64,000 nucleotides of DNA from Cryptomeria japonica (lineage: Eukaryota > Streptophyta > Pinopsida > Cupressales > Cupressaceae): contig NC_081414.1 in NCBI RefSeq assembly GCF_030272615.1, forward strand, positions 312,869,664 through 312,933,663, in the 5' to 3' direction. The notes beneath the pieces are model-generated. The model was given only the letters and a program-made list of their open reading frames with translations, ran no database searches and was not told where the DNA came from. Position numbers and translations under genes: made by a program. This document shows positions 11,350 through 22,825 of this stretch, in pieces. The stretch's first letter is position 1, and every line of letters begins with the position of its first letter.

Positions 11350-14300
11350 TTACTGGAGCTTGACCATTTTCAAGATTTCCGGATAAGCTTTCTCTAGTAA
11401 TTGTATATAAGTATCCCAGATGGTTTTAAATGTTTCAAATATGGATACAAGTCCACTCAGTAATTGTGCAAGTGATTCTTTCTTAGTGACTTCTGTCGGT
11501 GTGGGCTTCGCAAGCATATCCATGCATTCCCTCTTATGTACACCAGGTGAATCCAATATTGGACTCACCAAACCTCTAAGACTTCTTGCTCTCCAATTGA
11601 TCTTATCTCTTTCCTTTTCAAAAGAAAAAAATTAGTTCTCCACAGCCAAAATTTGTCCATTAATAGATGTTGTAAGTGAAGTTAGTCGATCAAAATAATT
11701 AGCAATATTAGCAATCTTTTCTTGTAACTCCTTTATCCTCTTATCTACATTTGTTGTAAGAATTTCTATATTACAACAAACCCTGTAGATGTTAGTACAT
11801 TGTTTCAAAGAATTTTCAATAAGTATAAGTTTCTCTCCAATTTTCTTTTTCTCTGTCTCAATAATCTGGTCAAAAGCGGCTTTCTTAGCCAAAGTGAATC
11901 TTTCAAGTGCTTGTCGGTCAGAAATCTACTGTAATGATTGAAAGTTTTTAGATATTGCTCTTTCAATGCCTTAAGCTTGCCGGAAGGGCTTGCTTCATTT
12001 TCAATCATACAATCCAGAATCAATCTGTGCAAAACTGTTATTGACTGATCAATTATTCCTTTGTTTGTAGATCCCTCCTTCATTAGCTTTTGAGCAACCA
12101 TCATCATTAGCTCTGTAGGACTCATCTCTGTGATGGATTTCTTCTCAACTTGAGAAGTGTCAATTGCCAAAAGTTTTGCTGAAGAATCAACTGCTGGTTT
12201 AGTACTGGGTGTTTTATCAGTCTCCTTTTCGTTTTCTTTCTTCTCCTTATCCTCTCCCGATGTATTCCTTTTCTCATCCTCTTTTGCACCAGTGGCTTCG
12301 CCACTTGGTGCAGTATCTATCAATGCCGGTGGATTACTATCCACAATATTATTAGTATCATGTACATTATCTATTTTACCTTGCTCAAACTATACAAATG
12401 TTGTCTCTTCCGGTTTAGCCTATACACTCTTATTATCTACTGGTTCATTCAAAATTTGATCTGAACTTCCCAAAATTCCCTTTCCTTTGGATCTATCTGG
12501 AATGGTGGGAGCTATTCCCTTAGCCAATTCTTCTCGAGAAGTAAGGAAATCAAGATTCTTTTGGAATAATTTAGCCCATCCTTCTCCAGTCTCATTTATT
12601 ATTTCATTGACTCTACCCATAATTAAGCTTATTTGTTGGGGTTTGCTGCTAAAGATTGTTCTATTTGCAACTTCTATACATCTTTTCATTTCCTCATTAT
12701 TTATAGAACCACAAATGCCTAAAAGTTCAACTTCTTTAATCTCTCTATCCCTCTTAACTGCATCTAACTTATTATACAATGATAAAGGAATTTCCTTCAA
12801 AATCTCTACCAAAGCCTTCTTATATATGTCTAAATGCAACAAAATTGCTTCTTCCATTTCATTTTGTTCATTGTCATCTAAATGCTCATATAAATTTGAC
12901 ACATTCTTCAAAATTCCATCTTTAGTTACCTCATCTATTAACTCTGGACAAGTCATATTACCGGATTCAGTTGCTTCATCACTCTTTTTCTTCTTCTTGT
13001 CAGGGGTTGCAAGGGCGAATGGAGATGGCTTCCTCTTCTGGATAGGTTCCATTGCGGAGGTGTGGATGTTGTTGTTACCTTTCTTACTAGCTTCCTCCTT
13101 GGCTCCACCTTCTTCTCTTCTACTGGAGGCTTGTCAGCTTTCTTCCTCTGTACCCTTATGAATGCAAGAGGTTGATTATCCTTTGTATCAGAGTTAAGTG
13201 TGATAGGAGATATGAAAGTTGCTACCCTCTTTACCTCAGGAGAACTTTTCACTATAGTTGCTGCAGTTGCCATTGCCGGTTGATCTACTAGTTTAGATCC
13301 AAAAACTAGTTCTGTATCTATCCTGTGAATTATATTTTGAACGAAGGCAGACATTTTGTCTATTTTCTTTTCCCTTCTTTTCTTTTTGAAACTAATTTTA
13401 ACTTCAAGAACCTTCTCCTCAACAGTACCAAAGTGTTCAACCTTATCATCCAAAGGAGCATCAATCAACATTTTTGCATATAGTTCCAAGATGCTGTCAT
13501 CAACTTCATAGCCCAATTCAATGACCCATATTGTTCTAGGTTCCATCACTTCCATGAGAGTCTCATCTATTTTTACATTGAAGCAAATTTTAGTGGAATA
13601 TTTCTCCACAATGTGTTTGGAGATTCTCTCCCTCAGTCTCATGTTCTCTTGAAAATATTTAAAGAAGTCCCATAACTTCTCATCCTTGTTGCTGCTAAGA
13701 CCGGTAATTGCATCTCTAATCTGCATACCTACCAGTATGTCATGAGCCCATCATTTCTTTCCCAAACCTAGTAGCTAATTCATAAAATACAACATCAAGC
13801 AGACAATAAGATTGCCAAACTAGAATGTTTCTTTCTTAACACCTTTCATTTTTCCAAGATTTATCATTAATTCACTTCTTAACCATTCACACAAATCATA
13901 CTTTCCATCATTCTTTATCATTTGATATGCAGTATGGATACATGAACTAGCAACAAAGTTCAATCGACTTGATTGTGTTACCTTGTAGCGGATGATCATG
14001 CTGGCAAATTTTACATCTGTATCTTTAATGGTGCTGATCCTCATCGACCTTCCATCATGGGTTGTGCTGGTGAGATTTTCAACCTTAGTGTTGGAGATCT
14101 TCTTCCCTAGTTCCTTCCCGACTTTGGGTAAGCCGATGACCGCCTGAATTGATTCTTTGGTGATCATGTGAGGCCAGTCCAGCCAGATGAATTCATTATG
14201 GACTCTACTCAGAACATATCTAATCATTTCATCCTTGAATTCCGGTATGTACAAGATTCTGGTTAACCCTAGGTCTTCAATTATTTGATATTCTGACTTG

Positions 14301-14563
14301 ATTGTTCCGGAGATGCCTAGTATCATAGATTGATGCATTCCCTTGATTTCCTCAGTGCCTAAATCCTCCAAAGTGCAGTGAATATAAGCCCTGACATCTT
14401 CCACATAAACTACGCCATTGGGAACCCTTGAAAATGCGCCAGTAGAGTCTTCCTTCATTTCTATTTCAGGAACTTCTTTGAAAACAGGTCTGAGCCTATC
14501 CTTAACCTCAACAACAGTGGGATTCGCAATGAAAGTAGGAGTAGATGATGATTCAGATGCCAT
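11350..14563 (-). pseudogene. ORF2: about 1,070-codon non-pol protein of the non-autonomous element
   Basis: It starts at ATG 14563 (MASESSSTPTFIANPTVVEV) and runs in three minus-strand frames (14563 to about 13030, then to about 11940, then to 11350). Only a few stops interrupt it, for example three between 13720 and 13820. Residues 1-250 form a globular region with ITKESIQAVIGLPKVGKE, which recalls plant transposon-protein/mobile-type domains. A second globular region follows (about 13726-13250). Next come a Lys/Glu/Pro-rich linker, an alpha-helical region (13050-12430), a highly charged segment (12340-12180) and a coiled-coil-like C-terminus (11890-11350). I see no signal peptide, membrane segment or pol motif. 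It resembles the unknown pseudogene at 5607-9449 in layout. A Sirevirus env-like or captured host-type ORF is possible; I do not recognise the family. Confidence 0.6.
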
Positions 14564-14920
14564 TTCAAAGAAATACCTGGATAACGATTATCAGTTTGAA
14601 AGATCTTGATCACTTCTCAGACAATTGCTAAAAATCTTTAGAATGCCTTTGCTCACTCTTGATCGCCTATGATTTGCCTTTGCTTCGCTCTAGTTTTCTC
14701 AAGTACCGGGTGAGTAAAAATGAGTCAATTTTCCTTTTTTATCAGCAAGTAAACCCTAATCCTTCACTGTCATAAATGCTTAGCGGTGTGCCATACCAGA
14801 TGCCGGTTTCATAATTTTATGCCGGATAAACCTCCATCAATGATCAATGCAACTTTCCAGATCTCTTCCAGGGAATATGCAAGATTTTCAATGAATTTGC
14901 CAACCCCTAAGGCGTCTGCC

Positions 14921-16072
14921 TTAGTTACCAGTTGAATTTTCTGTCGGTACAGGAATGCTCTGTTCTACCGATGGAGTTATTGGTGCAGTTACCGGTGTAG
15001 TTGCATCTCCAATTGGTTCTTCAGAATTTCTAACCCATCTCTTGGTGTGAAATTGTTGTAATTCATTTACCTTCTTCTTTCTTTTCTCATTTGCGTTGTC
15101 ATTGCTGAGCGGTTTAGTCTTGCTACTGCATTACTTAGCAATATGACCTATTTTATTGCATGCATAACATGTAACATTGTTCTTTTGAATTGCTTTGCCA
15201 TATTCGATGTCATTCCTTGATCTACATTGATTAGCCAAATGTCCAAACTTTACACATGCATGACATTTAACATTCATTCTACAATCTTCTAACTTATGAT
15301 CATATTTCTTGCAATTTGTGCATTGATTGGGAACTGAATTATAGTTTTGATTTTCTCTATTTCTACATTGTTTAGCCATATGCCCAAATTTATTACAAAC
15401 AAAGCATCTACCATTGAATTTGTAAGCATTAGATTGCCTTACCGGTTTCCTTTGGTCTGATGAGTTGTGCATACCGATTGACTAATCTTTATTTGTAGTA
15501 CCGCAACTTTCACCTTGTTCAAATCCAAGTCCTCTAGAATCTTCATTCTGCCTTTGTCTTTTCAATAAATCATCCAACTGTGCAGCACTAACCCTGAATT
15601 TTTCTTTATACTCACTTGTAGTAGTCAGATCATTTCTTAGAGTAATTAATTTTCTTTCAAGCTCTTGTTCATTATTCCAGGATTGTACCAAATTAGTTTT
15701 CAACATATCATTCTCATGAGCCAATCTGCCATATTCTTCAAATTTGTTCTTCAGAGATACAACAAGATTTTCTTCCTTCTTCTTTTTGTCCTCAATTTCT
15801 TTTGACATCCTCATAGTCAGGTCTTGCATTTCATTCTTCATGAGCATGTTTTGTTGACTCAACTTTTGACATTGTTCCTTAAGTGTATTTTTCTCTTCAT
15901 CATCCTGGTTTTGCAAAAGTTCCATCCTCCTAGCTTGAGCAGATGATAACTTTTCTTGTAGAACAAGAATGAATTCATTAGCAGAATTCAATTCATCTTG
16001 CATCTTTAAGTTCTTCAACCTTTCAACATCATAATCCGCAAGTGCCATCTCAAGTTGCTTCTCCATATCCAT
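14921..16072 (-). pseudogene. Gag-like protein: coiled coil plus four CCHC zinc knuckles
   Basis: ATG 16072 lies 60 bp after the primer site and opens a 384-codon frame that ends at the TAA 14921-14923. Only two internal stops break it: a TAG near 15484 and a TAA inside the fourth knuckle. Residues 1-190 are a Glu/Lys/Gln-rich coiled coil. Four CX2CX4HX4C boxes follow: CFVCNKFGHMAKQC, CTNCKKYDHKLEDC, CHACVKFGHLANQC and CYACNKIGHIAK-stop-C. Such knuckles bind packaged RNA in nucleocapsids. The usual copia gag core (UBN2) is absent, so this may be only the C-terminal half of a Sirevirus gag. It is the best preserved gene of the element. Confidence 0.8.
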
Positions 16073-16131
16073 GTTCAATGATTCTGATTTCAGGATCTTC
16101 CTCAAGTTGTTAAACTTCCATCGAGGTACCA

Positions 16132-16144
16132 GGCTCTGATACCA
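16132..16144 (-). promoter_or_regulatory. Primer-binding site, initiator tRNA-Met
   Basis: On the minus strand it reads TGGTATCAGAGCC, the complement of the plant initiator tRNA-Met 3' end. It lies two bases from the 5' LTR end (TG at 16147 on the + strand). It fixes the element orientation as minus. Confidence 0.9.
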
Positions 16145-16146
16145 AT

Positions 16147-17060
16147 TGTTGGAATTGAAGGAATCCAAGAAAACTAAGAGGGGGGGGGGGGGGTGAATCA
16201 ATGTTTTGCTGGTAATATAAGATTTTAACTTATTATAACATACACATATAAACCAGTAAATGAAGAAACATATAACATGAAGTAAATAAACCAACCACAT
16301 GAATGAACACCATAACACACTGAATTTTATACGTGGAAAACCTTAAAGAGGAAAATCTACAATGGGATTTGTGACCCACAATATCAATTCACTGGCCATA
16401 TGAAAGATATTACATAGTATGGGGGCTTGCACATGCAAGAAGGCACACTACCTAGAGCACACTTCTCAACACAAAAGAGTCTCACTGACTACAAGCTTCT
16501 TCTGAGATAAAATAGTAATGGCGAATTCACAAAATGCATCTGCAATGCTAAAAAGAGTTCCGGTTATAGCTTTGTTCTGTATCGGTTCATAAACTCTGAA
16601 CCCTTTTACCGGTATCTCCTTTCATCTAAGAATTCTTTACAAACCATCTACTGATCATTGCATGATATTACTTTTGCATACAAATGATCTACACACATAT
16701 CCTTCGCATCACATTGTTCTACTTCCTTGTCCTATATTAAAATGACCTAATAAACTGACTTATATACCCTTTACAAACAATATGCCTTATGTCGGCTTAC
16801 AATACATTACAAAAGATATTCAATGTCAGCCCTATACAATAATCACAAAATGATTTTACAAATAAAACTTTTCGGATCCCAAATTGATGTCGGCTTGACT
16901 GAAGTGCTGGATGTCGGTGTCGGTGATGACCCTGATTACTCCAATGCCGATATATGTCAGTGTATGCCTCCAATACCAGTATCTGGCGGTATATGCGTTC
17001 TACAAAATATTGTTGCCATCAATGACAACATATGAATCCAATGAGTGTCAATTGCCAATA
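16147..17060 (-). repeat. 5' LTR of the non-autonomous element
   Basis: Paired with 10193-11103. The + strand runs from TGTTGGAATTG to GCCAATA, so the terminal CA has become TA. It contains a pure G14 run at 16180-16193 where the partner has an interrupted run. Confidence 0.85.
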
Positions 17061-17065
17061 GTTAT
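17061..17065. repeat. TSD (GTTAT) of the non-autonomous LTR element, right
   Basis: Exact copy of 10188-10192. Downstream sequence (17066-17200) continues element A. Confidence 0.85.
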
Positions 17066-17202
17066 TATATTTGTTTCATTGTTATTTTCTTGTTTCCCTG
17101 AGCCATCTTTTGCAGTTTATTTTGAAAGAGAATCTAAATCGTAAAAATACAAAAAAATAAATAAGTTAAGCCATTGGAAATTGTTTCAACAAGCAAGACC
17201 CT

Positions 17203-17628
17203 TTAACAAGTACGATTGCATCGACCATTAAGCTGCCCATCACCGTAACTTTGGCCATTGGGGCCCAGAGGTTTGGAAATGGCTTGAATAATCTGGCTGA
17301 AGTAACAACAACTCTGCTTGTTGTTAGGATGTGCAAGATGCTTGACGCTAGGAAAGTGCACTTAGAAGGTGATTCTTTAATTATCATCCTTGCTTTAATG
17401 AAGAAAGGCATAGATGCATGGCACTTACAAGGCTGGATCCATAATATCCTGGAAGAGTTGGAAAATTTTGAGGAGGTCCAATTAAGCCACATTAAACGTG
17501 CTGGCAATGCTGAAGTAGACATTTTATCTAAGTGGGCTCTCACCTTTACTGAAGTGGGTGACTTCAGGTGGGAGGATTTTTGTATTAATGACATCGTAAA
17601 TGAAGTGTACGATGTCAAAAGGCAGTGA
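17203..17628 (+). pseudogene. LINE-1 RNase H domain, C-terminal piece
   Basis: The frame reads GAQRFGNGLNNLAEVTTT, then HLEGDSLIIILALMKKG and later VQLSHIKRAGNAEVDILSKW. These are the E, D and final acidic motifs of the RVT_3-type RNase H. Together with 5398-5545 it makes a nearly full domain, so insertion A entered between the first and second catalytic blocks. The stop after DVKRQ (17626-17628) is probably the natural ORF2 end. LINE-2 has a comparable RNase H end, followed by a spacer and ORF3. Confidence 0.85.
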
Positions 17629-17816
17629 GAGGATGGTGGCGCTTGAGTATAGCGAGGAGCCTTGTTATTTATGCCTTTATTGTTTGCATGAGTAGTCATT
17701 TATTTCAATTTCATCTTCTTCAAAGTGTTGGTATGAAGGCATTTCCTACAGAAACAAATTTTTGTGAAGAAATCGATCTCCAATTTGCTCAGTAAGGTTG
17801 CGGTTCTGAATCTCTC

Positions 17817-18325
17817 ATGGAGGCCAATTTCTCTCTGAGAAGTAAGCGACTATTTTTTGTTTTTTTTGGCAAAATTAACATTGGTCATCTTTAGAAGTTG
17901 TTTAAATTTCATGATGAATTTCTTGCGCAGAGTGTAACCTATGTGGTTTGGGGGGGGGGGGGGGCGCTTTTAGCTAGGTCAAATTCCATTTTAAAACCAG
18001 AATGCACATTTATGCCCTTATCATGGCTTGGGGGATGGAATTGGGGAAAGACACGACAATGGTGAAGAAATTTATGCAGACAATTATTCATGAGGATTAC
18101 CTGATAGATTTGGATTCCTTCTTGGAATGGGCAGAACCGGGAGTGGGTTTTGATGCCCACGAAGGTGTAGAGGATGGAGTGCAGGGTGGCAATGCAGGTT
18201 TATTCCCATTCCTCAGGTGGGTGAAAGGTATGTGCAGATATCACTACTCTCAAGAGGCCAGAAGGGGCTGGGACGCCCTCAAATTGTATGTGGAAATCAA
18301 AGACCTGGAAGGTGTCATAGCGTAG
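17817..18325 (+). pseudogene. LINE-1 ORF3 (conserved unknown protein), copy 1
   Basis: ATG 17817 (MEANFSLRSKRLFFVFFGK) starts 190 bp after RNase H. It aligns by eye with the start of ORF3 in LINE-2 (MEDSFTFKTEKKLVLFGG) and LINE-3 (MQVPFTLYSSKQQLAFLGK). Shared later blocks are MHIYALIMAWGMELG (18002), DEYL-like DYLIDLDSFLEW and LFPFLRWVKG, then a helical tail. A TAG, a TAA and a frame change across the G15 run at 17950-17964 break it. I do not recognise the family. Its conservation across three LINEs suggests it is a real LINE-encoded product or a C-terminal extension of ORF2. Confidence 0.65.
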
Positions 18326-18535
18326 GAAAAGGTCAAAGCAGAGCAGGAGCTGAGATGAATACTATGGCCAAGGCTGGTACGATCATTGGAGAGAAATGGA
18401 ACCATGGTGGCGAGAGGCAACTGCTGGAGGAAATTCCAGTGAGTTGCCTTTTTTTGCTTTTACAGGCAATGTGCTTTATTTTGTATGGTGGCTTTTCAGT
18501 CCAGGTTTAGTATCTTTGGATGTTTCTAGGTGGAC

Positions 18536-18540
18536 GGGTA
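18536..18540. repeat. TSD (GGGTA) of the Sirevirus-type copia, left
   Basis: GGGTA abuts the LTR end at 18541 and recurs at 26598-26602. Confidence 0.75.
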
Positions 18541-20079
18541 TGTTATTATGAGGATCCGATAACTACTGAGAGGGGGGGTGAATTAGTAGTTAAACAAATC
18601 TGAAATACTTTAAAAACACTTCAAAAATCAGTACCTGTAACTACTTAAACAGTCCTTTAAACTGATTTATCAAACCATTCACTTAAGTGTTCATCAACAT
18701 GCAAATAAAGTAATGATATCAAATCCACACATCAACAATGCATCACCACATGAACACATAGATTTTTCACATGGAAACCAAAATGGGAAAAAGAACAATG
18801 GGAATTAGCACCCACAAAATATTTGCACTCTTTCAGAATGCGCCTGGTTAAAGGCCTAGCCCGGTTAGGAGCTTTACAATATGCCCGGTTAAGAGTAGAC
18901 GATGTTAGGAGTCACCCGATTAAGGGATTTCACCTTAGCGCTATGAGGAGCTCTACCCTAGTAGGATTAACCTTGCTAGAGGATTTTAAACTCAAGTTTA
19001 TGAGCCACCCGGTGAAGGGATTTACAAATAAGACATATTAGGATCTACCTGGTTAAGGGATTTCAATACTGCTATAACTGTTAGGGAAAAATAGGGCAAA
19101 TGATCTAATCACAACACTTCCTTGTTTTCTAGTACAGATCCATTTCAACTCAATCTCTTCTACACACATGCATACTCTTCAATTTGGTTTGACACACTCT
19201 TCTTCTCAAATCACCAACACAAAATCTCTTCTCAAACTCAACCTAAATACACTTTTCAACTAGGTCGGTTAAAAAACCCTAGTAACATTTAAAATATATT
19301 GAATTTACATCAAGTGCGGAAAAAAAGTCTGCCAAAATACATTACAAATCATTACAACAAATTTTAAGACAATTTCTACTATTGAATGATCACCGCTCAT
19401 CATTGTACATCGATTTGATAAGCAGTCAAACCCTTGTCACTTTTTGCTAAGCACTTTGTTGTTTCCCAAGAAATCTGATCCTTGTATGCGCTTAAACACC
19501 ATCTTATCATTACACATGGTTTTTGACACATCATCACTAAGTTATAAACATGATAAGATCCACCACCAAACCATAAATCATTACCGGTTAAAGATCTGTT
19601 ACCGGTATATATATTCTTCTTCACAGATTTTACGGCAGTTAGTCATAACTCACTCAATATACTGAATTTGCTGATGCGGTGTGGAACATAGATGCATGTT
19701 CTTGTCTTCAACACTCTTGTAAAACCACAATGCTTAACTCCTCACCAATCATCTATATCGGTGTCTTCATCATCGCACTGTTCCTGCTTACCGGTTTACA
19801 ACAACTTAGCAATTTTGTTGTCTAACACATTCTTCTATAGGTCAATCTTTACCAGTAGGCCTAGATGACTTAGATGACTCAACAAACATGGTTTCCATCA
19901 ATGACAACACAAATAAAGTTATCAAACAACTTACAACTATATCATCATCATCTAGCCAACAGTATCTATCAACTTTACCAACTTTACCAACAATAACTTT
20001 ACCGATTATCTTCTCATCTCATCAACATCTTCATATGCCAATAATCTCCTCATTATTGTCTTCATTAGATATGCCAATA
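18541..20079 (-). repeat. 3' LTR of the Sirevirus-type copia
   Basis: Aligns along its length with 25067-26597. The + strand starts TGTTATTATGAGG and ends ATGCCAATA. The GAGAGGGGGGGTGAATTAG stretch near 18568 matches similar G-rich blocks in the other Sirevirus-like LTRs of the window. Repeated AACCGG/CCGGTTAA units occur at 18840-19060. Confidence 0.85.
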
Positions 20080-20360
20080 ATCTACCCCTTTGGTGTTGAT
20101 GGCAACACCAAAATCTCATCAAAATCTCATCATGCAAAACTGAAATGCTCACCATACATAACTGTTAGAGTTCTAGTTATGACTGCTTCACTTGATTTTC
20201 TCTGCTCTTCTCCTTCTTTGCTTTACTTCTCCCCCTATCATTGTTCTTCTCCCCCTTTTCATTTCTTCTCCCCCTTTGACAGCAATGCTAAAGATACAAA
20301 GTGTCAAATTCATCTTCTGTTGCTCTTGCTTCCTTCATCTCAGCTGCTCCCCCTATGGAG
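20080..20360 (-). promoter_or_regulatory. Multiple polypurine tract cluster
   Basis: On the + strand it shows CTACCCCTTTGGTGTTGATG directly after the LTR, then TCTCCCCCTATC, TTCTCCCCCTTTTC, TTCTCCCCCTTTGAC and GCTCCCCCTATGG. Read on the minus strand these are AAAGGGGGAG-type plus-strand primers repeated several times, a Sirevirus signature. Confidence 0.8.
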
Positions 20361-20431
20361 TAGCCCACTTCTCATCAATCCACAGTGAAAGATTTTCAAT
20401 TAGTCCACTGGATTGATTCTTCAACAACATC

Positions 20432-22341
20432 TTAGTTGACCTTTGGTAGGGGTATAACCCCTAGCTTACCTCTGAGATATTCAAAGGTAGAATTAGGAAA
20501 TGGCTTAGTGAATATGTCTGTTAACTGCTCCTTACTAGACACATGTTCCATCCTGACTGTCTTTTCCTGCACACTCTCTCTTAGAAAGTGAAACTTCAAT
20601 TCAATATGCTTTGTTCTAGCATGCAATATTGGGTTCTTTGAAATACTTATTGCACTTGTATTATCATAATATATGATCATCGGTTCTGTCATAGTTTCCT
20701 TGAAACCTCCAATACACGTCTCATCCATATTGCTTGAGTACAGTTCATGGATGCAACCACATACTCTAATTCTGCTATAGAATGAGAAATACAAATTTGT
20801 TTCTTACTAGTCCAAGATACCAGTCTTCCTCCTAGAAAGAATGCGCCACCGATTGTGCTCTTTCAGTCATCTACATTACCTGCCCAATCAAAATCTGTGA
20901 ACACCTTCAAAGAGAAGTTGCCTTTGTATGGATACCATAATCCATAATCAATAGTTCCTCTAAGATACCTAAAAAATAATCTTCACTGTAACCATATGAG
21001 TATCTTTAGGATTATTATGAAATCTTGCCACTATACCAATTGCACGAGCAATGTTCGGTCTACTATAAACAACATAGTGTAGTTTTCCAATCATAGATCT
21101 ATACTCAGATTCATTCACTGGATCTGAATCATCTTCCTTTGATAATATGCAACCAGTAACCATAGGGGTTCCAACTGGTTTACAGTCTTCCATTCCAAAA
21201 ATTTTCAATACCTCCTTCACATACTTGGACTGACTGATAAAGATGCCTCCTTTCATCTGTTGGACCTGCAAACCAATGAAATTTTTTATCTCAACTATTA
21301 GAGACATTTAAAATTCCTTTTTCATTTCTTCTGCAAAAGATAAACTCATGTCATCATCTCTACCAAATATGATATCATCAACAAATACTTCTGCAATTAC
21401 TATCTTGTCTCCTTCAGTATTCAAGTAGATAATGCTATCCTCACCGATTCTCTAAAATCCAATCTTTATCAAAGTGAATGGAGTCTCTCAAACTTTGCCC
21501 TCGGAGCTTGCTTTAATCCATATAAAGCTTTATGCAGTTTGCATACCATATCCTTGTCTTCAATCAATGCAAACCCATCTAGTTATTCTATATAAACCTC
21601 TTCTTATAGAATCCCATTAAAAAATGTAGACTTCACATCCATTTGGTAAACTTTGAATCCCTTAAATACTGCAAATGCAAGTAACATTCTAACTCCTTCA
21701 AGTCTAGAAACCGGTGTAAAGGTTTCTCCATAGTCCTCACCTTCTTATTGTGCATATCCTTTTTAAACTGGTCTAGCCTTGTTCCTTACCACTTCACCAT
21801 CTTCATTTAGTTTGTTTCTAAATACCCACTTAGTACCAATCACATTTTTATCAGCTAGTCTGGGGACAAGTGACCAAGTGTTTTTCTTCTCTATTTGATC
21901 AAGATCTTCCTCCATAGCCTTTATCCATTCATCATCCTTGAGAGCTTCTCTCACTGTCTTAGGTTCAACTGTGAAAATTAGACAAGCACTTTCTTTGGTC
22001 TTTCTTCTTGTTTGTACTCCAACATTCTTGTCTCCAATTATCTGATCTGCTGAGTGATTCAACTTTACATATCTAGGTATAACCGGTTCCGGTATGGAAG
22101 TTTCTTCTTGTTCTTCATCTTCATCTTCTTTATCTACCAGTTGAGAAGTATCCTTCACACTGTTCTGTTCAACATCATTTTGAACTTCTGGTTCAATAAT
22201 CACTAGCTTCTGTTCATTAACTGCATCAGACTTGTCGGTATCATCAGATTTATCAGAATACTCATCAACTTTCACATTAACACTTTCCACGATCTTCTTG
22301 GTTCTTTTGTTAAAACACTTGAATGCTTTTCTCTTAGTTGA
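20432..22341 (-). pseudogene. Copia reverse transcriptase and RNase H
   Basis: Minus-strand reading from about 22341 gives EALKDDEWIKAMEEDLDQIE and TWSLVPRLADKNVIGTKWVF, the start of the copia RT (RVT_2). The catalytic box near 21385 reads FVDDIIFG, so the double Asp is kept. Then come KNFIGLQVQQMKGGIFISQS and RSMIGKLHYVVYSRPNIA, the tether region. The RNase H end reads IYYDNTSAISISKNPILHAR and ends at the TAA near 20432. Several stops and frameshifts (20800-20970, 21310-21760) make it inactive. RT copies the element RNA into DNA and RNase H removes the RNA. Confidence 0.85.
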
Positions 22342-22346
22342 ATAAC
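22342..22346. repeat. TSD (ATAAC) of the solo LTR, left
   Basis: ATAAC recurs at 22826-22830. Removing the LTR and one copy rejoins the copia frame exactly (GY then STKRKAFKCFN). Confidence 0.85.
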
Positions 22347-22825
22347 TGTTGGATTTTGCCAAGATCAAGAGGTCAATGAAATGTACAAGATAGAGACATA
22401 ATATGAGACAAGAATAAACTGTATTCTCATCAATAGAAAAATGATCAACAACTTACATACAATGTAGATGAGCCTGCTTATATAGGCAAGGCTAGGGATA
22501 TGTATGAGCACATAAATATGACATGTGGCTCAATAAGAAACAAGGGTAGGTAGGAAATAGGTGTGGGTAGGTAGGAGAAATAATATAATATTCCACATGA
22601 GGTGGATCACCCACCGAAGGTGGAATTATCACTCCACAATAAGTGGATATGATAGTGTAATAACAAGATCAACACCATAAGAGGTGGAATTTCTCCTACA
22701 CACACTATCCCAATGTGGCACAAACACCCAAGTGTCTCATATCCAAACTACTATGAAATGCATTATCCTAAGTAAACTTAAGTAAGTGTAATAATATCCA
22801 TGATGAATAATTATTTACACCAACA
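22347..22825 (-). mobile_element. Solo LTR (479 bp) nested in the Sirevirus
   Basis: The + strand begins TGTTGGATTTTGCC and ends CACCAACA, so TG...CA ends are present. A perfect 5-bp TSD flanks it, and a minus-strand TATA-like CCTATATAAGCAGG lies near 22473-22486. No internal region or second LTR is present, so it arose by LTR-LTR recombination. It interrupts the gag-pol frame at the integrase/RT border. It looks like a short copia LTR, with a family different from the host Sirevirus. Confidence 0.85.

Larger units (their letters stand above)
10193..17060 (-). mobile_element. Complete non-autonomous Sirevirus-like LTR element (gag plus non-pol ORF2)
   Basis: Two LTRs of about 0.91 kb (10193-11103 and 16147-17060) look well over 90% identical by eye. 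They enclose a tRNA-Met primer site (16132-16144) and a cluster of polypurine tracts (11104-11310, minus strand). A GTTAT TSD flanks the whole. The 5.0-kb interior holds a coiled-coil/zinc-knuckle gag-like gene and one long second ORF. It has no protease, integrase, reverse transcriptase or RNase H that I can find. It therefore needed enzymes in trans, plausibly from Sireviruses such as the one at 18541-26597, which shares the primer site, the LTR ends and the polypurine cluster. It matches the published TR-GAG idea with an extra ORF. Confidence 0.85.

Noticed and set aside
12487-13161. 224-codon open frame on the + strand
   Set aside because: It is antisense to ORF2 of the non-autonomous element, whose minus-strand reading has the coherent domain layout. 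Hydrophobic Ser/Leu composition is typical of an antisense shadow.
17166-17699. 177-codon minus-strand frame
   Set aside because: It is antisense to LINE-1 RNase H, which has recognisable motifs on the + strand.
19888-20388. 166-codon + strand frame rich in Ser, Leu and Pro
   Set aside because: It lies on the antisense strand of the Sirevirus LTR edge and polypurine cluster. The CTCCCCC repeats create the open frame.
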